This document shows, one piece after another, positions 23,636 through 33,965 of a stretch of 64,000 bases of DNA (the stretch's first letter is position 1; each line of letters opens with the position of its first letter). Source of the DNA: Rhizomys pruinosus. Taxonomy: Eukaryota; Chordata; Mammalia; Rodentia; Spalacidae. A program made the position numbers and the translations under genes. Below the pieces are notes generated by a model. That model did no database searches. It saw nothing but the letters and a program-made list of their open reading frames with translations, and was not told where the DNA came from. The stretch spans positions 29,587 through 93,586 of the forward strand of contig VZQC01000565.1 of the NCBI GenBank assembly GCA_009823505.1. Reading direction: 5' to 3'.

Positions 23636-23668
23636 GTTTGTTTGTTTGTTTGTTTGTTTGTTTGTTTG
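23636..23668. repeat. (TTTG)n microsatellite
   Basis: About seven tttg units. Confidence 0.9.
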
Positions 23669-24000
23669 AGATAACTCTACCTGGGTCTCAGCCAGGTGTT
23701 AATAAAGCTGTTTTGTTGTTTTGTTTCTTTTTTGTGAACTCAAATTTCTCATCTTCATTCTTTGGCCAAATCCTACAACATAACAGGCCTGGGGCTCCAC
23801 GGAGGTGAGGACAACATCTTTCATGGGTATGTGCCTGGAAGAGTTCTGAGATTACCTCTGGCGACTTGGGTTCTAGGAGCCATATGCCATACTTGAGCCT
23901 TGAGAACTTCACAGCACCTCCCTTCAGGTTTGGTTCCTCACAGAGAGGTCAGGAGTTTTCCCTTTGAGAAACCTACATCTATTTAATGAAGAAGTTAACC

Positions 24001-24080
24001 TGGGGATGCAAGCTCAGTGATAGGGCACCTGCCTAGCATGTGTAAGAGCCAGGGTTTAATCCCCAGCAACGCAAAAGCAA
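24001..24080 (+). repeat. ID element
   Basis: ggggatgcaagctcagtgata, then gcctagcatgtgtaagagcc and gggtttaatccccagcaac. Confidence 0.8.
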
Positions 24081-24163
24081 GAACACTTACTATAGAAGGA
24101 CCTAGGTGGTTTTAGTTCTATGGAAATGGATGCTTTAAATGGCTTACGAATTTGGCCTTTAAG

Positions 24164-24325
24164 GGGCTGGTGAGATGGCTCAGCTGCTAAAGGCACTTGT
24201 CACAAAGCCTGAAGACCCCAGGAACCCAGAGGCTGGCAAGAGAGAACAGACTCCTAAAAGTTATCCTCTGCCATCCACACATACACGTTGGTACACATAC
24301 CCACCCACAAGGATGTGTACACACA
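24164..24325 (+). repeat. B2/B3-like SINE, diverged
   Basis: ggggctggtgagatggctcagc head followed by a CA-rich 3' body typical of older B3/B2 copies. Confidence 0.7.
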
Positions 24326-24784
24326 CACAGATGAATGTAAATGAAAGAATTAGGTCTCATATAAGACAGAGGCTCAAATTCCTGCTGTCATTCAGCACAT
24401 GAATCTGAAGCGGAGACATGTCTCCGAGCCCTCTCTGGTAAGGTAGGAGCAGATCACCCAGTTCATGGCCCACACTGCCTACCAGGGCTTCTCCGGGCAG
24501 GGAAGGAGCTCGTCATGGACCTGGCACATCTAAGGACTTGGGAATCTGAGAAAGGAAAAGGGAAAGTGACTAATTTCCAGACTTTGTGGGACTCCGAAGG
24601 ACTCCGAAGCCCTTCCCCAGGGGTCTTTTAGTTATTCCATGCATATTTGTGTCCTTTGCAAGCTGTTGTGTGAAGGTTCGGACCTGTCATTCTAGCACTC
24701 GGAAGCCAAGGCAGGGATAGAGCTGAGAGTCCGAATTCTAAGACACCAGCTATGCAACCTGTCTCAAAAAAACTAAAAAGGCTG

Positions 24785-24940
24785 AGCCGGGCGTGGTGGC
24801 GCACGTCTTTAATCCTAGCACTTGGGAGGCAGAGGCAGGCGGATCTTTGTGAGTTCAAGGCCAGCCTGGTCTACAGAGTGAGTTCCAGGCCAGCTGGGGC
24901 TACAGGGAGACCCTGTCTCGAAAAGACGCAAAAAAAAAAA
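24785..24940 (+). repeat. B1 SINE
   Basis: Complete B1 ending ccctgtctcgaaaagac plus A tail. Confidence 0.93.
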
Positions 24941-24963
24941 AAGAAAAAAAAAAACTAAAAAGG

Positions 24964-25120
24964 AGCCGGGTTTGGTGGGACATGCCTTTAATTACAGCCT
25001 TTGGGAGGCCAGAGGACAGTGGATCTTTGGTGAGATTCAAGGCCAAAGGCCTGGTCTACGAGTGAGTTCCACGAAGCGGAGCAAGAACCTATGAAAAAGA
25101 AAAAAAAAAATAGAAAAAAG
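24964..25120 (+). repeat. B1 SINE with dense indels
   Basis: The B1 order is intact, but small insertions (cagaggacagtgg, ggtgagattcaagg) make it look like uncorrected sequence rather than normal decay. Confidence 0.75.
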
Positions 25121-25124
25121 ACAA

Positions 25125-25262
25125 AAAAAAAAGAGTATTTGCTATTCTCAGAGGACCAGAGTTCAGTCCCCAGCACCCATGCCAGGCAGCTCCCAAGCCT
25201 AGCTCCAGGGGGATCTGACATCTCTGGGCTCCATAGGCAAGTGCAGTCACATGCACAGACCC
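25125..25262 (+). repeat. B2/B3-like SINE body
   Basis: gaggaccagagttcagtccccagcaccc, then ctgggctccataggcaagtg. Confidence 0.65.
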
Positions 25263-25267
25263 CCCCC

Positions 25268-25272
25268 TCACA

Positions 25273-25347
<75 letters not shown>
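25268..25347. repeat. (CA)n-(GT)n palindromic microsatellite
   Basis: A CA tract to 25318 switches to a GT tract at 25319-25347, making a perfect palindrome of about 29 bp per arm centred on acgt. Confidence 0.95.
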
Positions 25348-25348
<1 letters not shown>

Positions 25349-25773
25349 ACCTGTATGTGTGTGATGTCTATGGGCAGAAGTCTCTCACCTTAGAGGAAGC
25401 CAGGAAGCTCTAATAATCTTCTCGTCAGTTTTGGTGAAATAAGCTTGTTAAACTTTTGTTAACCTTTGTTTACTTCTTCCATTTCTCTCTCTAGTTCTCT
25501 CTTCCCCTCTTGTTTGCAGTGCTCAGGGTGGAACTCATGGCTTTGAGCATGAGATGTAAGACCTCTGCCTCTTCTGAGATCAGATGACACTGGATATTTT
25601 CAGGTTATATGGCCGTAAGTGCTACCTGCCTCTTGTTAATAGGAGTGTCTGCTATGACTCTGATGAGTGACCCCTAAACTTTCGGGTATCCAGTAAGACC
25701 TGCATCCATAGGCTTTGGTAATACCAAAGCCTGCTAATGAGACCCTAGGACAAACAAACGAAAGCCGAAAAAG

Positions 25774-25925
25774 GTCATTTTTTTTGTTGTTGGTTTGGTG
25801 GGCTTTTGACTCTATAGTCCAGGCTGCTTGGAACTCATTATGCCCTTGGAACTCAAAACCACTGCAATCTTCCTTCCTTAGCCTCCTAAGTGCTGAGATC
25901 ACAGCCATGAGACACCACGGCAGGC
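25774..25925 (-). repeat. Old B1 SINE
   Basis: Reverse B1, diverged (tatagtccaggctgcttgg, then cctcctaagtgctgagatc). Confidence 0.7.
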
Positions 25926-26103
25926 TTTAGTTTGTGTTTGAGAGTGAACTGCTTGGCTAAATCTTCTGCCACTTTGAGAACACTTTGGCGTTACTGGTTT
26001 GAGTTGCATTTGTAATAAATACATTGCCTAATATTTATAAAAATAAGTTTGGAATGTGATTCTTGGTTTTGGAGTACCTATTTATTATTTATTTATTTAC
26101 TGA

Positions 26104-26254
26104 TTTTTTTTTTTTTTTGAGACATGGTCTCTCTGTAGCCCTAGCTGTCTTGGAATTCACTATGTAGACTAGGCTGGGCTTGAACTCACAGAGATCCTCC
26201 TGCCTCTGCCTCCCAAGTGCTGGGATTAAATTCATGCACAACCATACCCGGCTT
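26104..26254 (-). repeat. B1 SINE
   Basis: Reverse B1 from the poly(T) and gagacatggtctctc to accatacccggc. Confidence 0.9.
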
Positions 26255-26442
26255 TTTTACTGATCTTTTGAACAGTAAATCCCACTGGTCTCATTTTGGG
26301 TCCTACCAACCTAGTTTAGCTTTCTGCCTACCAGGGACATGTAAGTAATCAGTCCTATATGAACAAAATTTAGTGGCCCCCAAGATATTGCCAAACAAAA
26401 GTCAGAGTCGTATCCTACATGTATGTGGTAAGGATGTGTTCA

Positions 26443-26566
26443 ATGGGCTGCTCTCATTTTCTAAGGTGGTCTCTTATTATGTACCCCAGGCTGGTTTTGA
26501 GCTCCTGGTGCTTCTGCCTCACTGCCAGAGTGGTGGGATTCTAGGACTGTGCCACCATATCCAGCC
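26443..26566 (-). repeat. Old B1 SINE
   Basis: Reverse B1-like: gtaccccaggctggttttgag, then gtgccaccatatccagcc. Confidence 0.65.
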
Positions 26567-26708
26567 AGTCTTTCCAACTGCTGCCCTTGGGCAGCTCTGA
26601 GTGTCATGAGATTTCATGTGTCTTTCCTGAAGCTTTAATAGTAAAAGGAAGCCTTAATAAGCAAGGAAGCTAAGAATATGATGTTTGACTTTTAAGTGTT
26701 TTATGGTC

Positions 26709-26880
26709 AGCCGGGCGTGGTGGCGCACGCCTTTAATACCACCACTCTGGAGGCAGAGGCAGGCAGATCTCTGTGAGCTCAAGGCCAGCCTGGTCTACAT
26801 AGTGAGTTCTAGGACAGCTGGGGCTACAGGGAGACCCTGTCTTTAAAAGACAAAAAATAAATAAAAAAGAAATAAATAAA
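26709..26880 (+). repeat. B1 SINE
   Basis: gccgggcgtggtggcgcac to ccctgtctttaaaagac. Target-site duplication gttttatggtca on both sides. Confidence 0.92.
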
Positions 26881-27002
26881 AGGTTTTATGGTCAAAAGTC
26901 AGCTTACTTGGAAGCTGCTATTCAGGCTCTAGCCTTTTTCAAGCCTCTCTGTTCTATTACTCAACCATGTTTTCTGCTGAAAACTTCTCAACTAAAACTT
27001 CT

Positions 27003-27215
27003 TTCTGGAGACAGAGTCTCAGTTATCCCAGGACAGCTTTGAACTTTCCATGTAGCAGAGGATGACCTTGGACAGCTGATGCTCCTTCCTCTACCTCTTG
27101 AGTACTGAATTTACAGTCTGTGCCACCATGCCCAGTTTATGAGGTGTTGGTAATTGAACCCAGGTATCCTGCACGCTGGCAAGCAGTTTACCAACTGAGC
27201 TATGTTCCAAGTCCA
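27003..27215 (-). repeat. B4 (ID-B1 composite) SINE
   Basis: Read on the minus strand, an ID-like head (27215-27138, with gaacccaggtatcctgc as reversed B box) is followed by an old B1 (27130-27003). Confidence 0.7.
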
Positions 27216-27607
27216 AATCTTCTCTTCTTAAACCGCTGATAACTGTATGGACCATCCCGCTGTCGGCCTCCTTCCTTCTTAGATAATGTGGAACTTCACT
27301 AGCCTTTTGGTAAACTTAAGATCACCCCCAAACCTGCTCCCCCCAAACCAGGTCTTTCACATTGCAGCTGCTCCTCTCTTCTTTTGCCATCTTTGTTCTT
27401 CTGCCTAGTTCCCTGAAATCTTTGCTATGTTCCACTTCAAGCCTGCCCAGCTCCTTGGCATGGTGATCTATGGATGGAATCACTGAGAACAGACATCAAG
27501 GCAGGAAGCTGGTTTCTATGGCCACATTTGAGTTAGGCTTCTGAGCTTTATCTTAGGGTCATCTATGTCTTTCCTTGTTAGGAAAAAAAAAAAAAAAAAA
27601 AAGAAGA

Positions 27608-27735
27608 TGCCGGGCGTGGGGGCCACGCCTTTGATCCTAGCACTTGGGAGGCAGAGGCAGGCGGATCTTTGTTCTTTGTGAGTTCCAGCCCAGCTGGGTC
27701 TCAGGGAGACCGTGTTATTTGAAAGACAAAAAAAA
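27608..27735 (+). repeat. B1 SINE, indel-rich and shortened
   Basis: gccgggcgtgggggccacgcc to gaccgtgttatttgaaagac, with internal deletions. Possibly unpolished sequence. Confidence 0.75.
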
Positions 27736-27743
27736 AAAAAAAA

Positions 27744-27760
27744 GAAAGAGAGAGAGAGAG

Positions 27761-27823
<63 letters not shown>

Positions 27824-27826
27824 AAA
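27744..27826. repeat. (GA)n/(GAAA)n microsatellite
   Basis: A short GA tract, then about sixteen gaaa units, extending the A tail of the B1. Confidence 0.95.
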
Positions 27827-27829
27827 CTG

Positions 27830-28250
27830 TAGTGAATTTCTATCATTTTATGTTGTCTGATCATTCATTCTGAACCTATCTGTGTCTGATCTGATGTACC
27901 CTAAATTTTTTCTTGGAAAACTGGCATTCTGTTTTTGTGCCTTTGAGATGTGAATTTCCTACTTCGCCTTCTTCAGAACATGATATCTTTCAGAAACACA
28001 AACTTTAGCGAATACTATCAGAAAAGGGAGAAAAATAGGGAAGAACCATGTTTAACATTTTAGTTTCAGAAAACTAGGTCCCCTGGCCAAAGTTGATTAT
28101 TTGCTTTTGTAAACTTTATTGAAAAGTTTTAGTTCGTTTCTGTGGTATTTTTGATACGTGTCTGACTTGTCCGCAATAATAAAAAAATTAGCTAATTTTA
28201 ATGTCTCATAAAATTCTCATGAACAATTCAAGTATAATTATGAAAACTGA
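27830..28250. other. Unique intergenic sequence
   Basis: No repeat or gene recognised. Confidence 0.6.
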
Positions 28251-28475
28251 CGGGCTAGGGATGTAGCTCAGTTAGTAAAGTGCTTGCCTAGCATGTATGA
28301 GCCCCTAGGTTCCATCCCCAGCACCTCTTAAACTAGGGGGGCGGGAGGTGGTACATGTTTATAATCTCTGTCCTTGGGAGGTAGAGGCAAAAGTATCAGC
28401 CATTCAGGGTCATCTTCAGCTACATAGTGAGTTCAAAGCTAGCCTTAGTTACAGGAGACCCTATATCTAAAATAA
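28251..28475 (+). repeat. B4 (ID-B1 composite) SINE
   Basis: ID head (gctagggatgtagctcagttag, then aggttccatccccagcacc) followed after a short spacer by an old B1. Confidence 0.7.
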
Positions 28476-28488
28476 ATAGAAAATTTGG

Positions 28489-28700
28489 GGGGCTGGAGAT
28501 GGCACAATGGTTAAGAACACTGGCTGCTGTAATAGAGGACTTGGGCTCAATTCCCAGAACCCACATGGTGGCTAACTACCACCCATAACACCACTTCCAG
28601 AACATCTGATGCCCTCTTCTGGCCTCTGTAGGCATTGCACACATGTGGTACATGCAAGGCAAAATACTCAGTTGCATAAATTAAAAATAAATCAAAATTT
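28489..28700 (+). repeat. B2 SINE
   Basis: ggggctggagatggcacaatgg to an A-rich tail. Moderately diverged. Confidence 0.85.
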
Positions 28701-28766
28701 AAAATTAAAAACAGAAGTTGAATAAATAGAATGGGTTACTATTTATAGGTGTACTTTCTGTTGTTG

Positions 28767-28941
28767 TTTTCAACAGGGTCTCCTGTTGTCTGATCTACAT
28801 AGGGAGCTCCAGGCAGGCTGAGCTCTCCCAGCTGGCCTGGAGCTCCCTATGTAGATCAGACTGGCCCCTGTCTCACAGTGATCCACCTGCCTCTACCTGT
28901 GGAGTGCTGGGATTAAAGGTGTGTGCCAGCATTCCCCGCAT
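28767..28941 (-). repeat. B1 SINE containing a perfect 27 bp inverted repeat
   Basis: A reverse B1 in which 28788-28814 is the exact reverse complement of 28835-28861 (20 bp loop). The left arm is an extra inverted copy of the B1 segment that includes ggagctccctatgtagatc. Confidence 0.92.
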
Positions 28942-30030
28942 AGTTTAAACTTTTATTAAAATTTTGTGTTTTGTAAAACATACCTAATCACAATTTCAAA
29001 ATTGTTTTTGATAATTTAAAATCTTTTTGATAATTTAAAAACTTTGAAGAGAAATTACACAGTAAAACATTCAATGTCTGGATCAGTTAAAACACTGACA
29101 TCATGCCCACACTTGAGTTTACATTCGTATACTTTGGCATCTTTTCCCACAGTATAGTAAAGGTAAACATGTAGGCGTGCTCATAAATATGAAAAATAAT
29201 TTCTAGAAATGAGGAAATGGTAAATGTTTATGTAAGAGAGTTCCCAATCTGCTACTTTTCATTAGAAACTAAGGTTACTCTGGGTTAAAAATTATAACAT
29301 ATAAAACTACTAGGAATTATAAAGGAAACAATTCTATGCAAGGAAAATAGGATGTTTTATAAAGAAACATACAAAGGATACTACATTTGTGGCAATGTGG
29401 TTTTCAGTAGTTCAATTAAAATGTCAGATATGACAAGACAGCTTTGTAGAATGGAGCCAATAAACCTCCACTTAGAAATTTAAGTGGTCCCTTGCTTTAT
29501 GTATAGCTGTCTTATAGGTAGCTAAAGAATATCAGTTACTGGCAGGTCCAGGAACCTCATTTTTGGAAAATGGGAAAAAGGCTAGAGGACATCTCAGAAA
29601 CCCTGAGGCTGCCCTTCTATCACAGGCCTAGAGGCCTAGAAAGGCAGAATGCTTCCATGAAGGGAAAGATGTTCCAAAGCCTTATCGCTTGGGGTTTCTT
29701 TGTATTCCTCTTCCTGCTTCTATGAGATGCAAGATATGGAACTTAAATGTCTACCCTTTTGGGCTGCTCTCTGGCTTGGGGGTCATTACTCTTTCCTACT
29801 TCCTTACTTCTTCCCTTTGGAATGTGTAGGGCTGAGACTTTTGTCTGGCTTGAAGCGGGGGCTGCAGTCACTGTCCTGATCACTCCCCTTGGAGGCCCCC
29901 CTCCCTTGGAGCCTCCCTGGGGGTCCAGGATATGCTGTGTTTCTGATTTGCCTGGGACAAAGCCCCAGACCTCAAGGGCTCCTGAATGCTGGGATTACAG
30001 GAATGCACCCATCTGGATTCCCTAGTTTCC
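28942..30030. other. Intergenic sequence without a recognised gene
   Basis: AT-rich, unique-looking DNA. The ORFs near 29750-30095 have no recognisable family and no gene structure. Confidence 0.55.
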
Positions 30031-30365
30031 CTTACTGGAAGCGTGTTCCTGGTATAGAGTGTTGGGAGGAGGCAGGCCTCACTGGAATTAGATGATAGGG
30101 GTACTGCCTTCCTGAAAAGATTAATGTTTTTCTCATGGGTGTATATTCTTGTGCTTCCAGAACAAGGCCACCATATCTACTTGGTGGCCATTTCCCTGAC
30201 ATGCTGCAATGCAGACAGAGGTGTGTGTGTAGGGAGAGGGCATTTCTCACAAAGATAAATGGATGTTAGACTTTGAGCCCCCACACTGTTAGCTAAATAA
30301 ACCTGTTTTGTTTACAGACTACTCAGTGCTAGTTACTTTTGTAATAGCAATACAAAATGGATGAT
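30031..30365 (+). mobile_element. Possible old interspersed repeat (MaLR-LTR- or hAT-like end)
   Basis: Ends with a gctaaataaacctgttttgtttacag ... gcaatacaaaatgga pattern reminiscent of old rodent LTR/DNA repeat 3' ends. Class not resolved. Confidence 0.35.
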
Positions 30366-30617
30366 TATAACTGGGTTCTGTTTTGTCATGCTTTCTTTTT
30401 AAATTGCAATCTGTGAGATCCTTTGAGTAGTATAACTATTATTAGTTCTGCATATCTTTGTGATAGGCACAATGCTAAACCCTTTATACATTTATTTATT
30501 CATCCTGAAAACAATCCTAATAAAGCTGTAAAGTTTTGCAGTTCTCCAGGTTCATAATCTAAAATACAAAACTAGTTCTTCTGGACTCCAAAATGTATCT
30601 GTATTAATTGTAATAAG

Positions 30618-30882
30618 AGGGGCTGGAGAGAAGGCTCAGTAGTTAAGAGCACAGACTGCTCTTCCAGAGGACCCGGGTTTGATTCCCAGCACCCACATGT
30701 TGGCTAAGAACCGTCTTTAAGCCGGGCGTGGTGGTGCATGCCTTTAATCCCAGCACTCGGAAGGCAGAGGCAGGAGGCAGAGGCAGGCAGATCTCTGTGA
30801 GTTCAAGGCCAGCCTGGTCTACAGAGTGAGTTCCAGGCCACCTGTGGCTATAGGGAGACCCTGTCTCAAAAAGACCAAAAAT
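30618..30882 (+). repeat. Composite B2-B1 SINE
   Basis: B2 head 30618-30720 (ending taagaaccgtctttaa) runs directly into a B1 at 30721, which has a 13 bp internal duplication (ggcagaggcagga). Flanked by similar taattgtaataaga / taattgagtaagaa, suggesting one insertion. Confidence 0.88.
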
Positions 30883-30899
30883 AATTGAGTAAGAAACAG

Positions 30900-31105
30900 G
30901 GGGCTGGAGAGATGGCTCAATGGTTAAGAACACTGGCTGCTCTTAGAGAGGACCTGGGTTTAATTCCCAGTACCCACATGACACTAACAACTGTCTATAA
31001 CTCTTGTTCCAGGGGATCTGATGCCTTCTTATCTCTGTGGACAATGAATGACACAGGTTCACTTATATACATGCAGGCAATACATTCACACACATAAAAT
31101 TAAAA
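30900..31105 (+). repeat. B2 SINE
   Basis: ggctggagagatggctcaatgg to cacacacataaaatt. Confidence 0.88.
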
Positions 31106-31375
31106 TATTTGAAAAGAAATCTGGAACATTTCCAACCAGTTTGTTTTCTCAAGTGCAAGTTGAGTGTATGAGCCATTAACAGTATCTTATGGTAAGCATA
31201 TTTAGCAAATCAGGACACAGGGTAACTCCCTTTACATGTCATTTACTATAACCATCTCATTTCACAAAATCTATTCATCAAAGCTTGTTTCACTGTGTAT
31301 CTTTTTGCTTCCTACTAAGGATCATGTAAGACATAATGCTTCTGGGTTGCTAGATCAATAAATCAAGACAATGCT

Positions 31376-31437
31376 CTATCTATCATCTATCATCTGTCTA
31401 TCTATCATCTATCTATCTATCATCTATCTATCTATGT
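31376..31437. repeat. (TCTA)n microsatellite
   Basis: Tetranucleotide tract with tcatcta interruptions. Confidence 0.93.
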
Positions 31438-31442
31438 CATTT

Positions 31443-31545
31443 ACTTATTAGAGGAAAGATCTCACTACATAGTCCTGGCCTGGCTTTGAAGTCACCATTA
31501 TCCTGCCTTTTTTTCCAGTTTCCTGAATGTTGAGATTATAAGTGT
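31443..31545 (-). repeat. Old B1-like SINE
   Basis: gatctcactacatagtcctggcctggc, then tgttgagattataagtgt. Confidence 0.55.
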
Positions 31546-31573
31546 ATACATTGGCCAAGATATGCATTTTACT

Positions 31574-31710
31574 TTTTGGTGTATTGAGACAGGGTCTCCC
31601 TGGCCCAGAACTCACTAAGTAGACCAGACTGGCCTTGATCTCACAGAGATATGTCTCCTTTGGCTCCTGAATATTGGGATTAAAGGCTAGGATTATTAGC
31701 ATGCCTGACT
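31574..31710 (-). repeat. B1 SINE, internally deleted
   Basis: Reverse B1, gagacagggtctccctggcc onward, missing part of the middle. Confidence 0.8.
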
Positions 31711-31758
31711 CTGAGATAATGTATTTTGAAGACAGGCAGAAGATCCATCTTCATATTC

Positions 31759-31761
<3 letters not shown>

Positions 31762-31811
<50 letters not shown>
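31762..31811. repeat. (CT)n microsatellite
   Basis: About 25 CT units. Confidence 0.97.
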
Positions 31812-31813
<2 letters not shown>

Positions 31814-31835
31814 TCCTTGCTCTCCCCTCCTTTTT

Positions 31836-31950
31836 CTTTTCTGAGATGGGCTTTTGCTATCTTCCCCAAACTGGCCTATAACTCCAGGGATCCAGCAATT
31901 AATCTGCCTCAGCCTCCAAAGTACCTGGGAGTACAGATGCAGGCCTCACA
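31836..31950 (-). repeat. Old B1-like SINE
   Basis: tctgagatgggcttttgc, then ctgcctcagcctccaaag. Confidence 0.6.
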
Positions 31951-32241
31951 TCGTTAACGTTGCCGATAGGCCTCACTACTCTTTCTACTGAATTCTGCAT
32001 ATGCATAGGAATATTTCTAAGTAAATAAACAAATGAACGAGTTTGCCAAACAACAGTTTAACATTTTCTCAAGTCATTTTATATTGGTGAATGAGAAGTG
32101 GTGGAACATAGGTTTCCAAATGTATTTTTCTAAAGGTGGATCATAAGTTTGTATACCCGTCATTATGAAACAAGCACTGGACACAGTTTCATGACAGACA
32201 TGTATATATGAATGCAAACAATAACATTAAAATGTATTCTA

Positions 32242-32478
32242 GGGCTGGAGAGATGGCCTAGCGGTTAAGAGCGCCGACCGCTCTTACAGAGGACCCGGGT
32301 TCGATCCCCAGCATCCACATGGTGGCCGAGAACCGTCTGAAACTCCAATTCCAGGAGAACTCCAGTTCCAGGGGAATCCAAGACCCTCTTCTGACCTCCG
32401 CGGCATTGCACGACACGGGTGCACAGACTTGCATGCAGACAGTACATTCATACACATACAGAAATAAATTAAAATTAA
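32242..32478 (+). repeat. B2 SINE, young
   Basis: Complete and little diverged (gggttcgatcccc intact). Target-site duplication taaaatgtattcta on both sides. Confidence 0.93.
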
Positions 32479-32664
32479 AAAAAAATAAAATAAAATGTAT
32501 TCTAAATATATTTGAATCATTAAGTATATTATCATGCAGTTACACTTGGGAGTATTATATATGTGAAAGTCAGTATGGCCTGGGAATTTTCTCCATGAGC
32601 TGTGAAGTCAGAGCTGGGTTTGGATCTGGGCTTTACCACATGACCCTTAGAAAACTTCATCTTC

Positions 32665-32823
32665 GCCGGGCGTGGTGGCGCACACCTTTAGTCCTAGCAC
32701 TTGGGAGGCAGAGGCAGGCGGATCTTTGTGAGTTCAAGGCCAGCCTGGTCTACAGAGTGAGTTCCAGGACAGCTGGGGCTACAGGGAGACCCTGTCTCAA
32801 AAAGACCAAAAAAAAAAAAAAAA
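32665..32823 (+). repeat. B1 SINE, young
   Basis: Complete B1 flanked by a perfect 16 bp duplication agaaaacttcatcttc at 32649-32664 and 32824-32839. Confidence 0.96.
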
Positions 32824-32918
32824 AGAAAACTTCATCTTCATGATTCTCAAATTTGCTCTGTAAAATAGATAGTTAACCTATCTTAGGACTGGTGTCTGAA
32901 TTAAAAAGTCACAGTTGA

Positions 32919-33140
32919 GGGGCTGGAGAGATGGCTCAGTGGTTAAGAGCACCGACTGCTCTTGCAGAGGACCCGGGTTCAATTCCCAGCACCCACATGG
33001 CAGCTAAGAACCGTCTTTAACTCCAGTTCCAGGGGAATCTGACACCCTCTTCTGACCTCCGCGGCATTGCATGACACGGGTGCACAAATCTACATGCAGA
33101 CAGTACACTCAGACACATTAAAAAAATAAAGTAAAAAAAA
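32919..33140 (+). repeat. B2 SINE, young
   Basis: Complete B2 flanked by aaaaagtcacagttga on both sides. Confidence 0.95.
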
Positions 33141-33429
33141 AGTCACAGTTGAAACTCGAGCTGACTTAGTAGGTTACAACTATGGCTTATTTGCAAATGT
33201 GGAGAAGAGGTCCCACTGGAAATTTGCTGGAACTGCATATCAATCACCAGGTAGCATGTGGCTGGCTCGGGGGTTTCTGTCAGGGCCAGCAGAATCCTCC
33301 AGACTGAGTTTTCTTTCTTTTTTTGAGTTTGTTTTCTAAATTATATTTGATAAAGAACCATTTTAACTCAGATGACTGTAGTAACTACGACGGCATTTTA
33401 ATAAGATGACATACTCATTTAACACAGCC

Positions 33430-33435
33430 TTTATT
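33430..33435 (-). terminator. WNK3: Candidate WNK3 polyadenylation signal (AATAAA)
   Basis: The last canonical AATAAA on the minus strand before SINE-rich intergenic DNA resumes, followed by a TG/T-containing stretch (gagtatgtcatctt). Confidence 0.45.
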
Positions 33436-33934
33436 TTTTGTTTCAAAACAAAATTTCCAGGAAACAAAATACTTAACAACAGTTGGGTACTAATGAAATA
33501 AAAATCACAGTTTCAAAGAAGAATCAAAAGCAGACAACTGCCAAAAGATAGAGCACTTGCTTTACAAAAGTAAAAGAAAAAAAACGGAATGTCAAAAAGG
33601 GTTAAGATTAAGTTACATAATGCTACATTACCCAATTAAGAAAGGAAAGTTCACATATACAACTAAATATTAAGTATTGAGAAGTGGCTGAAATTCTGCA
33701 TACTTCATGGTAAATTATGCATGAAAGTTTATGAATTGCATAAACTTCCTGAGTGGCTCCCATGCTGCACTAGGTCTACATGCTTAATATTCGTATGAAA
33801 CAAATCACAGCTTGGAGTGATGGAGCATGAGAGACCTTCAATGCACTTTCTGATTAGTGACTAGATCTGCTGAGGGTTCTGGACTATAAATCACAAACCT
33901 AAATCTTAAATTATACTGAAAAAGTAATACAACT

Positions 33935-33965
<31 letters not shown>

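Noticed and set aside
25089..25393. ORFs rich in alternating His/Thr or Cys/Val
   Set aside because: They are translations of the (CA)n/(GT)n microsatellite.
29747..30095. Possible protein-coding gene in the intergenic region
   Set aside because: The overlapping ORFs have no recognised domain and no splice context, and lie in sequence that looks like old repeat.
32242..32478. tRNA gene, from the intact A and B boxes
   Set aside because: The boxes belong to the tRNA-derived head of a B2 SINE. No cloverleaf with acceptor stem is present, and the same holds for every B2 and ID here.
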